Notes: generated by a model not told the origin, from the letters alone. Shown: positions 1 through 7,134, numbered from the stretch's first letter. The stretch: 15,184 nucleotides of DNA from Planctomycetota bacterium (GCA_024278415.1 JAJRTI010000768.1:1-15184); one strand, 5' to 3'. Made by a program: numbers and translations.

Positions 1-1982
1 AACATGCTCGCCAGCCTCAAGTCGTCGTCGCTGAACGCATAAGGCTGTTCGGCCTCGACGCACAGCAGGCCCAGCGGCTCGCCTTCGATCTTGAGCGGTG
101 CGCAGATGAGGCTCCGCGAGTCGGGATGCACCCCGAGCGCGTTGGCCAGGCGTTTGGGCACCGCCTCCGCGAACCGCTGCGGTTGGTTCATCAGGCGCCG
201 GGCTTCGTCGAGTTCGGCCAGGTCGAACGTCTCGCCGAACTTGCCGGCGTCCGGGTTTGTCGTTGCCGCGCAGCGCAGGGCCTCCCGGCCGGCATCCTGG
301 ATCCACAGCGATGCCGCGCGCGCGGACAACGTTTCCGCCACGCTCGATGCGGCCAGCTCGAAGGTGGAGGGCAACTGCTGGCTGCGGACGACGGATTCGG
401 CGAGGCGATAGAGGGCCTGAAGCTCGCGCACGCGCAGATTCGCTTGTTCGTAGAGGCGGGCATTTTGGATCACGACTGCGGCGCGGTTGGCGATGGCGCC
501 CAGCAGGTCCTGGTCCTCGCGGTTGAAATCCTGCTCGGCGGCCTTGTCGTGCACGCTGATGGCGCCGATGATCTCGTCGTCCACGCGAATAGGCGCGGCC
601 AGCGCGCTCTGCACGCCGAGCCGCTCCAGCAGCACGTCCGACACGGTGTCGGTGGAGGCGCGCGCCAAGAGCACGGGCTCGCCGCGCACAATGGCCTGGC
701 CGTGGATGCCGGCGCGGGCGTAGAGCGTCTTCGGCAGGTTCGGGTTGTTTGACAGCTCGCCGCTCACGGCCTCGACCGTCAGTTCGTCCTCGCGGTCGCT
801 CTTGAGGGTGAGCATTGCGGAGCGGGCCGACAGCCCCCCGGCGGTTGCGTCCACGAGCGACTGGAGGAGCAGGCGCAGGTCTTGGGCCACGCTGACCGAG
901 CCCACCATGCGCAGCAGCAGCGACTCGCGGCGGTGGGCGCGAACCGCGGCCTCGTGCTTGGTCGAGTTCTGGATCGCCATGGCGATCTGGTTGGCGGCCG
1001 CGTCGAGCATGGGCGCATCGTCTTTGGACAGCTCGCCCATCCCAGGCTCCGCCACGAACAGCACGCCGAACACGCGGTCTTCGCCCGTGAGCGGCATCGC
1101 GAGCGAACCGTGGTCCGATTCAAGCGACACGGCCTGGCGCTCGCGGAAGGCCTGGAGTATGGCCTCGCTCGAAGCGGGGTTTTCCATCAGAGCCTGCTCG
1201 GTCATGCCGAGGCACGTCGCGCTGGCCAACTTCCCTTCGTCGTTGGCGAGCAGGATGGCGCCCGCGGAGGACGACACCAAGGACAGGGTGCGTTGGAGCA
1301 TGGGTTCGAGCAGCGGCCCGATTTCGAGCGTGGAGAGGGCGGCTTGGCCAATCTCGGCAATGGTGCGAAAGTGCTGGGTGGTGATCTCTTGGCGCTGGCG
1401 ACGGCGTTCGAGTTCGGCTGACACCACGCCGCTGAACCACGCGGTGAGCAGGAAAAGGGGCAGGTGCGTTAGGCCCACTTTGAGCGCGAGCGAGGGCGTG
1501 TCGCCCGCGAGCAGCAACACCGTTAGGTACCAGGCGCTCAACAGGCCCGTGATGACGAACGCCTCGGATGCGGTGTAGAAAATACTCGCGAAGATGATGA
1601 TCGGGAAGTAGATCGCGTAGAAGGGGCTCTGCGCACCGCCGGTGAAGTAGACGAGGGTCGTGACGAGGCCGATGTCCGCGGCGACAGCGATGAACGAAAG
1701 CGCCCGATTGCCCGATGGCGTGCCCGCGCCCCAACGCGGGCTCGACCAGAAGTAGCTGAGCGCCGCGACAATCATGGCGACCAAGCCCACGAACACCACG
1801 GCCTCTTTGTTGACCGGGTAGTGGGGGAAGCGCAGCGCGCACACCAGTACCCCTATGGTCACCAGCACGCGCGCGTACGCGCTGAATTCGCGCATGCGGG
1901 GCCGGAAGTTTGCGGACGAGAGATCCCTTGCGAGATCGGGATGGCTGGGAGGCCCGGAGAGAGGGATAGGTGAGTGGCTCAT
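1..1982 (-). CDS. Membrane-anchored multi-GAF sensor protein, partial (C-terminus beyond left edge)
   Basis: I translated this frame by hand; it stays open from the ATG at 1982 to the left edge, giving 660 residues. Six hydrophobic segments lie at about residues 36-51, 60-79, 94-113, 121-137, 141-160 and 168-187. An arginine-rich helical linker (about 188-215) follows, then three GAF-type units at about 217-341, 368-510 and 540-660. The GAF hallmarks are the closing strands, for example LAMPLTGEDRVFGVLFVAE, LAAPIRVDDEIIGAISVHD and LICAPLKIEGEPLGLLCVEA, with helices such as AIANRAAVVIQNARLYEQA after GAF1 and GAF2. Proteins built this way usually end in a histidine kinase, GGDEF or phosphatase output domain; none is visible because the gene is cut. 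No Shine-Dalgarno sequence is clear at 1982. An ATG at 1896 is an alternative but would shorten the cytoplasmic N-terminus. A divergent promoter lies upstream. Ligand and output are unknown. Confidence 0.85.
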   Translation of the reverse strand, partial: MSHSPIPLSGPPSHPDLARDLSSANFRPRMREFSAYARVLVTIGVLVCALRFPHYPVNKEAVVFVGLVAMIVAALSYFWSSPRWGAGTPSGNRALSFIAVAADIGLVTTLVYFTGGAQSPFYAIYFPIIIFASIFYTASEAFVITGLLSAWYLTVLLLAGDTPSLALKVGLTHLPLFLLTAWFSGVVSAELERRRQRQEITTQHFRTIAEIGQAALSTLEIGPLLEPMLQRTLSLVSSSAGAILLANDEGKLASATCLGMTEQALMENPASSEAILQAFRERQAVSLESDHGSLAMPLTGEDRVFGVLFVAEPGMGELSKDDAPMLDAAANQIAMAIQNSTKHEAAVRAHRRESLLLRMVGSVSVAQDLRLLLQSLVDATAGGLSARSAMLTLKSDREDELTVEAVSGELSNNPNLPKTLYARAGIHGQAIVRGEPVLLARASTDTVSDVLLERLGVQSALAAPIRVDDEIIGAISVHDKAAEQDFNREDQDLLGAIANRAAVVIQNARLYEQANLRVRELQALYRLAESVVRSQQLPSTFELAASSVAETLSARAASLWIQDAGREALRCAATTNPDAGKFGETFDLAELDEARRLMNQPQRFAEAVPKRLANALGVHPDSRSLICAPLKIEGEPLGLLCVEAEQPYAFSDDDLRLASM

Positions 1983-2019
1983 CCGTGGACCGGTAGCTGG
2001 GTCGGGGTGGCGAGGCAGT

Positions 2020-2033
2020 ATGCCGCGCGGCGC
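2020..2033 (+). repeat. Palindromic 14-mer, copy 1 (operator-like)
   Basis: ATGCCGCGCGGCGC, with the perfect palindromic core GCCGCGCGGC at 2022-2031. The identical 14-mer recurs at 2145-2158. This copy falls in the predicted leader of the GAF sensor gene. Confidence 0.55.
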
Positions 2034-2070
2034 GCCCCCCCAGGCGCCGTGGCCGACTCGTGCAGCAGCG

Positions 2071-2099
2071 ATACTACTGTGGCCGGCAAGGCGTGTCAA
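2071..2099 (-). promoter_or_regulatory. Sigma70-type promoter for the GAF sensor gene
   Basis: On the minus strand, TTGACA (2099-2094) is followed after 17 bp by TAGTAT (2076-2071). The first hexamer is a perfect consensus and the second matches 4 of 6. Transcription would start near 2064 and leave a leader of about 80 nt before the ATG at 1982. It faces away from the neighbouring plus-strand promoter. Confidence 0.7.
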
Positions 2100-2118
2100 G
2101 CCGCGGCGCCCCCCCCCT

Positions 2119-2146
2119 TTGACAACCCCCGCCGCGTTGCTACAAT
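2119..2146 (+). promoter_or_regulatory. Sigma70-type promoter for the bifunctional-nuclease gene
   Basis: TTGACA (2119-2124), a 16 bp spacer and TACAAT (2141-2146) sit about 45 bp upstream of the ATG at 2192. A run of nine C residues (2109-2117) lies just upstream of the -35 box. A perfect palindrome, GCCGCGCGGC (2147-2156), directly follows the -10 box and would cover the transcription start. Confidence 0.8.
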
Positions 2147-2158
2147 GCCGCGCGGCGC
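2145..2158 (+). repeat. Palindromic 14-mer, copy 2 (operator-like)
   Basis: Exact duplicate of 2020-2033, placed 125 bp away. It overlaps the last two bases of the -10 box and the predicted start site of the plus-strand promoter, a position where a repressor would block transcription. Its regulatory role is inferred. Confidence 0.55.
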
Positions 2159-2191
2159 CACTGATCTTCCCTGAACGCGAAAGGCCTCACC

Positions 2192-2596
2192 ATGGTCCAA
2201 GTGGAACTTCGACGCATCATGATTTGCGAGACGAGCGACCACCAGCACATCGTGCTCAAGGAGAAGGACGGTGAGCGGGAGTTCCCCATTGTCATCGGCC
2301 TCTACGAGGCGATGGCGATCGACCGGGGGGTGAAGCACCTCGCGATGCCGCGGCCGCTCACGCACGACCTGCTCTGGGCCGTCATCCAGAAGCTTGGCGC
2401 GAGCCTGGACCAAGTGCTGATCAACGACCTGCGCGACGGCACGTTCTACGCGACCCTCGTGCTCAGCCGCAACGGCGAACGCATCGAAATGGATTGCCGG
2501 CCCAGCGACGCGATCGCCCTGGCCGTGCAGGGCAGTGTGCCCATCTTCGCCGCGGAGCACGTGATCTACGAGGTGAGCAACTGGGGCGTGGTGTGA
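2192..2596 (+). CDS. Bifunctional nuclease family protein (BFN / DUF151)
   Basis: The 134-residue product spans one BFN (DUF151) domain at the usual compact length. Family features are the segment RIMICETSDHQHIVLKEKDG, the conserved FPIVIGLYEAMAI strand and helix, RPLTHDLLWAVI, the FYATLVLSRNG strand pair, and CRPSDAIALAVQGSVPIFA near the C-terminus. Family members have been reported to have DNase and RNase activity in plants. The bacterial role is poorly known, so a nuclease activity here is only a family-level expectation. The start at 2192 is supported by GAAAGG (2179-2184) seven bases upstream and by a strong promoter. It is transcribed divergently from the GAF sensor and may be read through into the sialidase gene 107 bp downstream, as no terminator is visible. 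Confidence 0.92.
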   Translation: MVQVELRRIMICETSDHQHIVLKEKDGEREFPIVIGLYEAMAIDRGVKHLAMPRPLTHDLLWAVIQKLGASLDQVLINDLRDGTFYATLVLSRNGERIEMDCRPSDAIALAVQGSVPIFAAEHVIYEVSNWGVV

Positions 2597-2641
2597 ACGG
2601 CCGCCGCCCGCAGCGCGCACGTCGGCGCGTTCCGCTTAAAG

Positions 2642-2673
2642 GGAATGCTGGAATGGTGGAAGACTGGAACGGC
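2642..2673 (+). repeat. Short 8-bp tandem repeat upstream of the sialidase
   Basis: Four consecutive 8-bp units read GGAATGCT, GGAATGGT, GGAAGACT and GGAACGGC. The array contains an in-frame ATG at 2653 and the purine stretch just upstream that resembles a ribosome binding site. The repetitive character argues that this is non-coding spacer, which favours the later sialidase start at 2704. Confidence 0.5.
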
Positions 2674-2703
2674 GAAGCCCATCGCACAGTGGGCCACCAT
2701 GCC

Positions 2704-5397
2704 ATGACATGGCCACGGCTCATCTCCATGCTTGCGCTCGCGGCCCTGTCCGCCGGCGCGGCCGCGCAGGCAGCCGAGCGCGACGTGTTTATCGAAGCCG
2801 GTGCGGCCAAGCTCGTGGTGTATGAAGGCCGGCATTGGCGGCAGAGAGACGGCTACCTCGAAGGCGCGGGCAAGAGGAACGACCTGTTCGCAGGAAAGGG
2901 CATTGGCGCGGGCGACTTCCACATCAAAGCCCGGCTGCGCCTCCTCAAGATGAAACGCAGCGCGGCCGCGTTTCGCGTGGGCTCCAACTACTTCGGATTC
3001 GAAGGCGCACGGGGCGCGACGTTCCTTGCCGGACCCATGTCCGGCAAGCGTGGCCGACGCCCCTTCGCCAAGCGGATCCGACACCTTGGCCCCAGCACCA
3101 AGTTCGTCCAAGGCGACAAGTGGTTCGTCTTCGAGGTCGTGCGAAAGGGAAATCTCGTCCGCTTCCTCATTGACGGCAAACCTGTCCTTGAAGTCAAGTA
3201 TAACGCGAGGGCGATTGGAACGATCGGCTTCCACCCCTGGCGCGCAACCATGCAAGTGAGCGACTTCTCCGCGGAGGGAACCATGACCGACGTCTCGACT
3301 CAGCCACGAGGCTACACCATCCCCACCATCGATCTGAACTCGGAGCGCCGTCGCCAGGTCGTGGTCGACCGCGAGGAGGGCCAGTACCTTGGCCACCCCA
3401 CGACCGTGCTGCTCGAAGACGGCAAGACCATGATCTGTGTCTATCCCAAGGGCCACGGCAAGGGCGCGATCGTCATGAAGCGCAGCACCGATGGAGGGCT
3501 CACCTGGTCCGAGCGCCTGCCCACGCCCAAGAGTTGGGAGACGTCGCGCGAAGTGCCCACGATCTATCGCGTGGTCGACCGGCAGGGCAAGAAGCGGCTC
3601 ATCATGTTTTCCGGCCTCTACCCCATTCGCATGGCCGTGTCCGAGGACGACGGAGCGACCTGGTCCGAGCTGGAGCCCATTGGCGACTTCGGCGGAATCG
3701 TCGCAATGTCCGACCTCATACGCCTCAAGGACGGCTCGTACATGGCCGTGTTCCACGACGACGGCCGATTTCTACGAGGAAAAGGCGAGAAAGGCGATTG
3801 CTGGGTGTACAAGACGATCTCGCCCGACGGCGGCCTCACTTGGAGTGAGCCAGAGAAGGTCGTGTGCATGCCCGAGGCCCGGCTCTGCGAGCCCGGGCTG
3901 ATCCGCTCGCCCGACGGCAACCAAATCGCCATGCTGCTGCGAGAAAACACCCGGCAATTCAATTCCTTCGTTACGTTTAGCAACGACGAAGGCAAGACGT
4001 GGACCAAGCCGCGGGAGCTGCCGGCCGCGCTCACCGGCGACCGGCACCAGCTCATCTACACCCCGGACGGCCGCATCTTCGCGTCGTTCCGCGACACGAC
4101 CCACAACAGCCCGACCAAGGGCGATTGGGTGGGGTGGGTCGGCACGTACGAGGACATCGTCGAGGGCCGCGAGGGGCAGTACCGGATCCGCCTTCTGGAC
4201 AACACCAAGGGCTCGGATTGCGCGTACCCAGCCATCGAATTGCTGCCAGACGGCACGATCGTGTGTACGACCTACGGCCATTGGGCCAAGGGCAAGGAGC
4301 CCTACATCGTAAGCGTGCGCTTCAAGATGGAAGAGCTTGACGAGCGTCTACCGCCGAACGCGGTCGACCTCTTCTTCAACGGGCTCGACGGCGTCGTGCA
4401 GTACCGCATCCCGTCGCTCGTGGTCACGACGAAGGGCACGCTCATCGCCGCGTGCGACGCGCGCGTCGACCGGCCCGGCGACTTGCCGAACAACATCGAC
4501 ATCGCGATCCGGCGCAGCTTAGACAACGGCAAGACGTGGACCCCGGTCGAGCGCATCGTCAGCTTCCCCGGCGAGGAGGGCGCGGGCGACCCGTGCATGC
4601 TCGTGGACCGCGACACCGGCGCGATCTGGATGTTCTACGACTATGGCGTTCCCCACCCCACGCTGCCGCGCAAGCGCAAGATCGCACTGCACGTGATCAA
4701 GAGCGAGGACGACGGCGCGACCTGGTCGGAGCCGCGCGACTTGAACCCGGACATCATGAAGCCTGAATGGTACTTCGTCGCGGCCGGGCCGGGCAACGGC
4801 ATCCAACTGCGCAGCGGCCGGCTCATCGCGCCGGTCTACATCCCCCACCGGGACGGCCGCAAGACCGGCCACGCGCTCTACAGCGACGACCACGGCCAGA
4901 CGTGGACGCTGGGCGAGGGCACGTTGGGGGGCCCTGCATCCGAACCGCAGATCGTCGAGTTGGCGGACGGCACGCTCATGATGAACGTGCGCCAACCGCC
5001 CAAGGCGGACTGCCGCGGCGTCGCGGTCTCGAAGGACGCCGGGCTCACGTGGTCGGAGGTCGTGGACCAGCCGCAACTCATCGAGCCCGCCTGCCAGGCG
5101 AGCTTCATCCGCTACACCTGCGCCGCGGACGGCGACGACAAGAACCGCCTCCTCTTTTCCAACCCGTTCAACGCCGGCGGCCGGGCCGCCATGACCGTGC
5201 ACCTGAGCTACGACGAGGGCAAGACCTGGCCCGTATACCGCGGCATCCATCGCACGTTTTCCGCGTACTCGTCTCTTGCCGTCTTGCCGGACAAGTCCAT
5301 CGGCCTCTTCTACGAGCGCGACCCCATGATGACGCTCACCTTCGCAAGGTTCACCTTGGACTGGCTCACCAAGGGCAAGGACAAGCTGAGCGAGTAG
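2704..5397 (+). CDS. Exported sialidase with LamG-like domain and two Asp-box beta-propellers (GH33-like)
   Basis: An 897-residue exported protein predicted to release terminal sialic acid from glycoconjugates. A signal peptide (about 1-22, MTWPRLISMLALAALSAGAA) is followed by a LamG/concanavalin-like domain (about 25-193) and two six-bladed sialidase-type propellers (about 205-545 and 558-890). Nine Asp boxes (SxDxGxTW) begin at residues 261, 313, 373, 426, 605, 667, 727, 776 and 835. Propeller 2 has the full GH33 set: Arg568 (YRIP), Asp593, Glu747 (SEPQIVE), Arg763 (MNVR), Arg827 (FSNP...R), nucleophile Tyr855 (AYSSL) and Glu871. Propeller 1 has GHPT where YRIP is expected, so it lacks the first arginine of the triad, though similar Glu, Arg and Tyr segments remain (CEPGLI, LLREN, CAYPAIELL). 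An in-frame ATG at 2653 is an alternative start but lies in a tandem repeat. The exact linkage or sugar cannot be told from sequence. Confidence 0.9.
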   Translation: MTWPRLISMLALAALSAGAAAQAAERDVFIEAGAAKLVVYEGRHWRQRDGYLEGAGKRNDLFAGKGIGAGDFHIKARLRLLKMKRSAAAFRVGSNYFGFEGARGATFLAGPMSGKRGRRPFAKRIRHLGPSTKFVQGDKWFVFEVVRKGNLVRFLIDGKPVLEVKYNARAIGTIGFHPWRATMQVSDFSAEGTMTDVSTQPRGYTIPTIDLNSERRRQVVVDREEGQYLGHPTTVLLEDGKTMICVYPKGHGKGAIVMKRSTDGGLTWSERLPTPKSWETSREVPTIYRVVDRQGKKRLIMFSGLYPIRMAVSEDDGATWSELEPIGDFGGIVAMSDLIRLKDGSYMAVFHDDGRFLRGKGEKGDCWVYKTISPDGGLTWSEPEKVVCMPEARLCEPGLIRSPDGNQIAMLLRENTRQFNSFVTFSNDEGKTWTKPRELPAALTGDRHQLIYTPDGRIFASFRDTTHNSPTKGDWVGWVGTYEDIVEGREGQYRIRLLDNTKGSDCAYPAIELLPDGTIVCTTYGHWAKGKEPYIVSVRFKMEELDERLPPNAVDLFFNGLDGVVQYRIPSLVVTTKGTLIAACDARVDRPGDLPNNIDIAIRRSLDNGKTWTPVERIVSFPGEEGAGDPCMLVDRDTGAIWMFYDYGVPHPTLPRKRKIALHVIKSEDDGATWSEPRDLNPDIMKPEWYFVAAGPGNGIQLRSGRLIAPVYIPHRDGRKTGHALYSDDHGQTWTLGEGTLGGPASEPQIVELADGTLMMNVRQPPKADCRGVAVSKDAGLTWSEVVDQPQLIEPACQASFIRYTCAADGDDKNRLLFSNPFNAGGRAAMTVHLSYDEGKTWPVYRGIHRTFSAYSSLAVLPDKSIGLFYERDPMMTLTFARFTLDWLTKGKDKLSE

Positions 5398-5452
5398 GTA
5401 AGCCCATCTTTCGTTACGGAATCCCTATCGAGACCTCCGCAGAAAGGGAGAA

Positions 5453-5488
5453 CACAGATTTTCGCAGATGCCCGCAGATCACGCGGAT
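5453..5488 (+). repeat. CGCAGAT array with about 10-bp period
   Basis: Four heptamers, CACAGAT (5453-5459), CGCAGAT (5463-5469), CGCAGAT (5473-5479) and CGCGGAT (5482-5488), are spaced 10, 10 and 9 bp apart. Similar CGCAGAT/ACACAGAT strings are, from memory, common dispersed intergenic repeats in environmental bacterial genomes. Confidence 0.6.
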
Positions 5489-5685
5489 GGGACCAGTGGA
5501 CAGCGGCGCACAGCACGAGACCTTTCAGTCATCCCAGGAGCCGCGTCCAGAAGAATGCCTCCCTGTGGGCCGCTGGACTGCCCAAATTGTTATTTTATAA
5601 CATCTCAGCCAAGTGCAGCATTCACCGACCTTTGGGTTTCGCGTGAATTGCGAAACAGCCGTTCCATCTGAGAAAACGCGATCGT

Positions 5686-5702
5686 GAAGCCCGTTGGGCT
5701 TC
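5686..5702 (+). repeat. Perfect 7-bp hairpin
   Basis: GAAGCCC (5686-5692), loop GTT, GGGCTTC (5696-5702). No T-run follows, so it is not a standard intrinsic terminator for either strand. It lies 289 bp after the sialidase stop codon. Confidence 0.5.
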
Positions 5703-5783
5703 TCAGAAGGCGAACACGCCGAAGTCTGCCAGAATCCCGCTCATGTTCTCGGCGCTCAATTGTCGCACTTGGCTGAACTGTTA

Positions 5784-5807
5784 TGTCATTCTGAGCGAAG
5801 CGAAGAA
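5784..5807 (+). repeat. Dispersed intergenic repeat fragment (CATTCTGAGCGAAGCGAAGAA type)
   Basis: The 24 bases at 5784-5807 include CATTCTGAGCGAAGCGAAG. Read in one frame this gives the peptide CHSERSEE, which I recognise as a frequent spurious translation from a repeat scattered through many bacterial genomes. It ends about 15 bp before the ribosome binding site of the oxidoreductase gene. Only one copy is in this window. Confidence 0.6.
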
Positions 5808-5838
5808 CCAGCCAACTCAAGCAAAGGAGTCCGCGGGA

Positions 5839-6966
5839 ATGGACACGATCAGATACGGCATCATCGGCGGAGGCCAAATGGGCTTGGGGCACCACAAGTG
5901 CATCGCCGAGACCCCCGATGCCGACGTAGTGGCGGTGGCCGACACCAGTGAAAAGAGTCTGAACGTGTTCCAGCATCGGCTCTACAACCCCGAAGTGCAG
6001 AAGGCTCTTGACGAGATCCAGGATTACGCCAAGAAGCTGGTGTTTCTCCAAGAGTATGAGACGACAACGCCTCCGGCCGGCGATGGGTCCGTGAAGTTTG
6101 TGTCCGACTACCGTGAGCTGTTGGCAATGGATGAGGTGGACGCGGTTGTGGTTGCAACGCCGGACCACACGCACGTGGATATCGCGGTCGAGTGCCTTGC
6201 CGCGGACAAGCACGTGCTCAGTGAGAAGCCCGCAGCCACGAGTTATGAGCAACTCCGAAAGCTCGAGGGGGCCGTGGCGCAATCGGACCGAATCTACCAG
6301 GTGGGCCTTGAGTGCCGGTATCTGCCGGTCTTCGAGAAGATGCGCAAGATGGTCGAGGAAGGCGCAGTGGGCAAGCCGGCAATGACCTGGTGCATGGAGT
6401 TCCGAGGCCCGTTCCACAGGAAGCGCGGCAACTGGATCATGTTTCAGGAACAGACCGGCGGCGTGTTCGTGGAGAAGACCTGCCACTATTTCGACCTCAT
6501 GACATGGTTTGCTGACTCCATTCCCAAGAAGGTGGTCGCACTGGCAGGCCAAGACGCGGTCAAGGACATCTACGGCATCGAGCCCGACATCTTCGACAAC
6601 GGCTGGGTCATCATCGAATACGAGAACGGCGCGAAGGGCATGCTCGGGCTCTGCATGTTCAGCCACCATCCACTTTCAGTCGGTGTCGTTGGCGATGGCG
6701 GGAAGATGGAGGGCTTCTTTGCTGCACAGAAGATCAGCCACAACAAGCGCGGCGAGAAGACCACTGAGATCGAAATGAAGGAGGGCAACAAGTTCTCGCA
6801 CCTGAGCCACGGCGGCGGCGTCTACTTCGAGCACTTGGCGTTCATCGACAACGTCCGGAACGGCCTCACCCCGCTGACCGACATCAACGTTGCGAAATGG
6901 AGCACGCTCGTCGGACTCGCGGCCGAAGAGTCCGCGAGGAACGGGAGCGCGCCGGTCACGTTCTGA
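5839..6966 (+). CDS. Gfo/Idh/MocA family NAD(P)-dependent oxidoreductase
   Basis: The 375-residue product is predicted to oxidise or reduce a sugar, inositol or sugar-acid hydroxyl with NAD(P). The N-terminal Rossmann domain begins IRYGIIGGGQMG (glycines 10-12 and 15). The family signature SEKPAAT carries the active-site lysine Lys130. The segment EKTCHYFDLMTWF supplies the usual catalytic-site histidine, His216, in the C-terminal alpha/beta domain. Length is normal for the family and no signal peptide is present, so it is cytoplasmic. The start at 5839 has a strong ribosome binding site, AAAGGAG (5823-5829), nine bases upstream; the open frame extends further up but through a dispersed repeat. 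The substrate cannot be assigned. A DegT aminotransferase follows 219 bp downstream with its own promoter, and a sialidase precedes it, suggesting amino- or acidic-sugar metabolism. Confidence 0.9.
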   Translation: MDTIRYGIIGGGQMGLGHHKCIAETPDADVVAVADTSEKSLNVFQHRLYNPEVQKALDEIQDYAKKLVFLQEYETTTPPAGDGSVKFVSDYRELLAMDEVDAVVVATPDHTHVDIAVECLAADKHVLSEKPAATSYEQLRKLEGAVAQSDRIYQVGLECRYLPVFEKMRKMVEEGAVGKPAMTWCMEFRGPFHRKRGNWIMFQEQTGGVFVEKTCHYFDLMTWFADSIPKKVVALAGQDAVKDIYGIEPDIFDNGWVIIEYENGAKGMLGLCMFSHHPLSVGVVGDGGKMEGFFAAQKISHNKRGEKTTEIEMKEGNKFSHLSHGGGVYFEHLAFIDNVRNGLTPLTDINVAKWSTLVGLAAEESARNGSAPVTF

Positions 6967-6999
6967 GGCCCCGGGGACGCGGTGCGGAGATGTTCGGAG

Positions 7000-7019
7000 C
7001 GGAACGCCTTCGCGTTCCG
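7000..7019 (+). repeat. Perfect 8-bp hairpin after the oxidoreductase gene
   Basis: CGGAACGC (7000-7007), loop CTTC, GCGTTCCG (7012-7019). It starts 34 bp after the stop codon and could stop or stabilise the transcript, but no T-run follows. Its right half, GCCTTCGCGTTCCG (7006-7019), recurs exactly at 9937-9950. Confidence 0.55.
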
Positions 7020-7027
7020 ACGGACGG

Positions 7028-7075
7028 TCCCGAAGTTTCGGGATCCGCTCCCCTTGGGTTGCGGACCAAGCCCGC
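7028..7075 (+). repeat. Two-hairpin intergenic repeat, copy A
   Basis: This 48-bp element matches 12769-12813 on the opposite strand at 41 of 45 aligned positions, with one 3-base gap. It contains hairpin 1 (TCCCGA 7028-7033, loop AGTT, TCGGGA 7038-7043) and hairpin 2 (7061-7066 with 7070-7075, one mismatch). It points toward the aminotransferase gene just as copy B points toward the tRNA gene. It resembles REP-type elements in form. Confidence 0.75.
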
Positions 7076-7105
7076 GTTAAGGAACGAGTCGATTCCATTC
7101 GACAA

Positions 7106-7134
7106 TTGACCCGCCACATGGCCTCCGTTAGCAT
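7106..7134 (+). promoter_or_regulatory. Sigma70-type promoter for the aminotransferase gene
   Basis: TTGACC (7106-7111), 17 bp, TAGCAT (7129-7134). Transcription would begin near 7141, about 45 bp before the ATG at 7186. Inverted repeat GTCGA (7088-7092) / TCGAC (7099-7103) ends two bases before the -35 box and may bind a regulator. Confidence 0.65.

Larger units (their letters stand above)
5398..5838. other. Gene-free spacer between sialidase and oxidoreductase genes
   Basis: I find no supportable gene here on either strand. The spacer holds a 10-bp-phased CGCAGAT array (5453-5488), an AT-rich patch with a weak promoter-like pair (TGGACT 5574-5579, 16 bp, TATAAC 5596-5601), a perfect hairpin (5686-5702) and a dispersed-repeat fragment (5784-5807). 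Confidence 0.6.

Noticed and set aside
745..1578. 277-residue serine-rich plus-strand frame
   Set aside because: Antisense of the GAF sensor, whose frame is open for 660 codons with clear GAF motifs.
2566..3756. Long minus-strand open frame opposite the sialidase (396 residues)
   Set aside because: It mirrors the sialidase coding strand in GC-rich DNA, has no recognisable domain or ribosome binding site, and its histidine/valine/alanine-rich composition is typical of antisense frames.
5453..5488. Possible CRISPR-like array
   Set aside because: Units are 7 bp with 2-3 bp gaps, far too short for repeats and spacers, and no cas genes are present.
5605..6669. Long minus-strand open frame opposite the oxidoreductase (354 residues)
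   Set aside because: Antisense of a clear Gfo/Idh/MocA gene with all family motifs; the opposing frame shows no family features.
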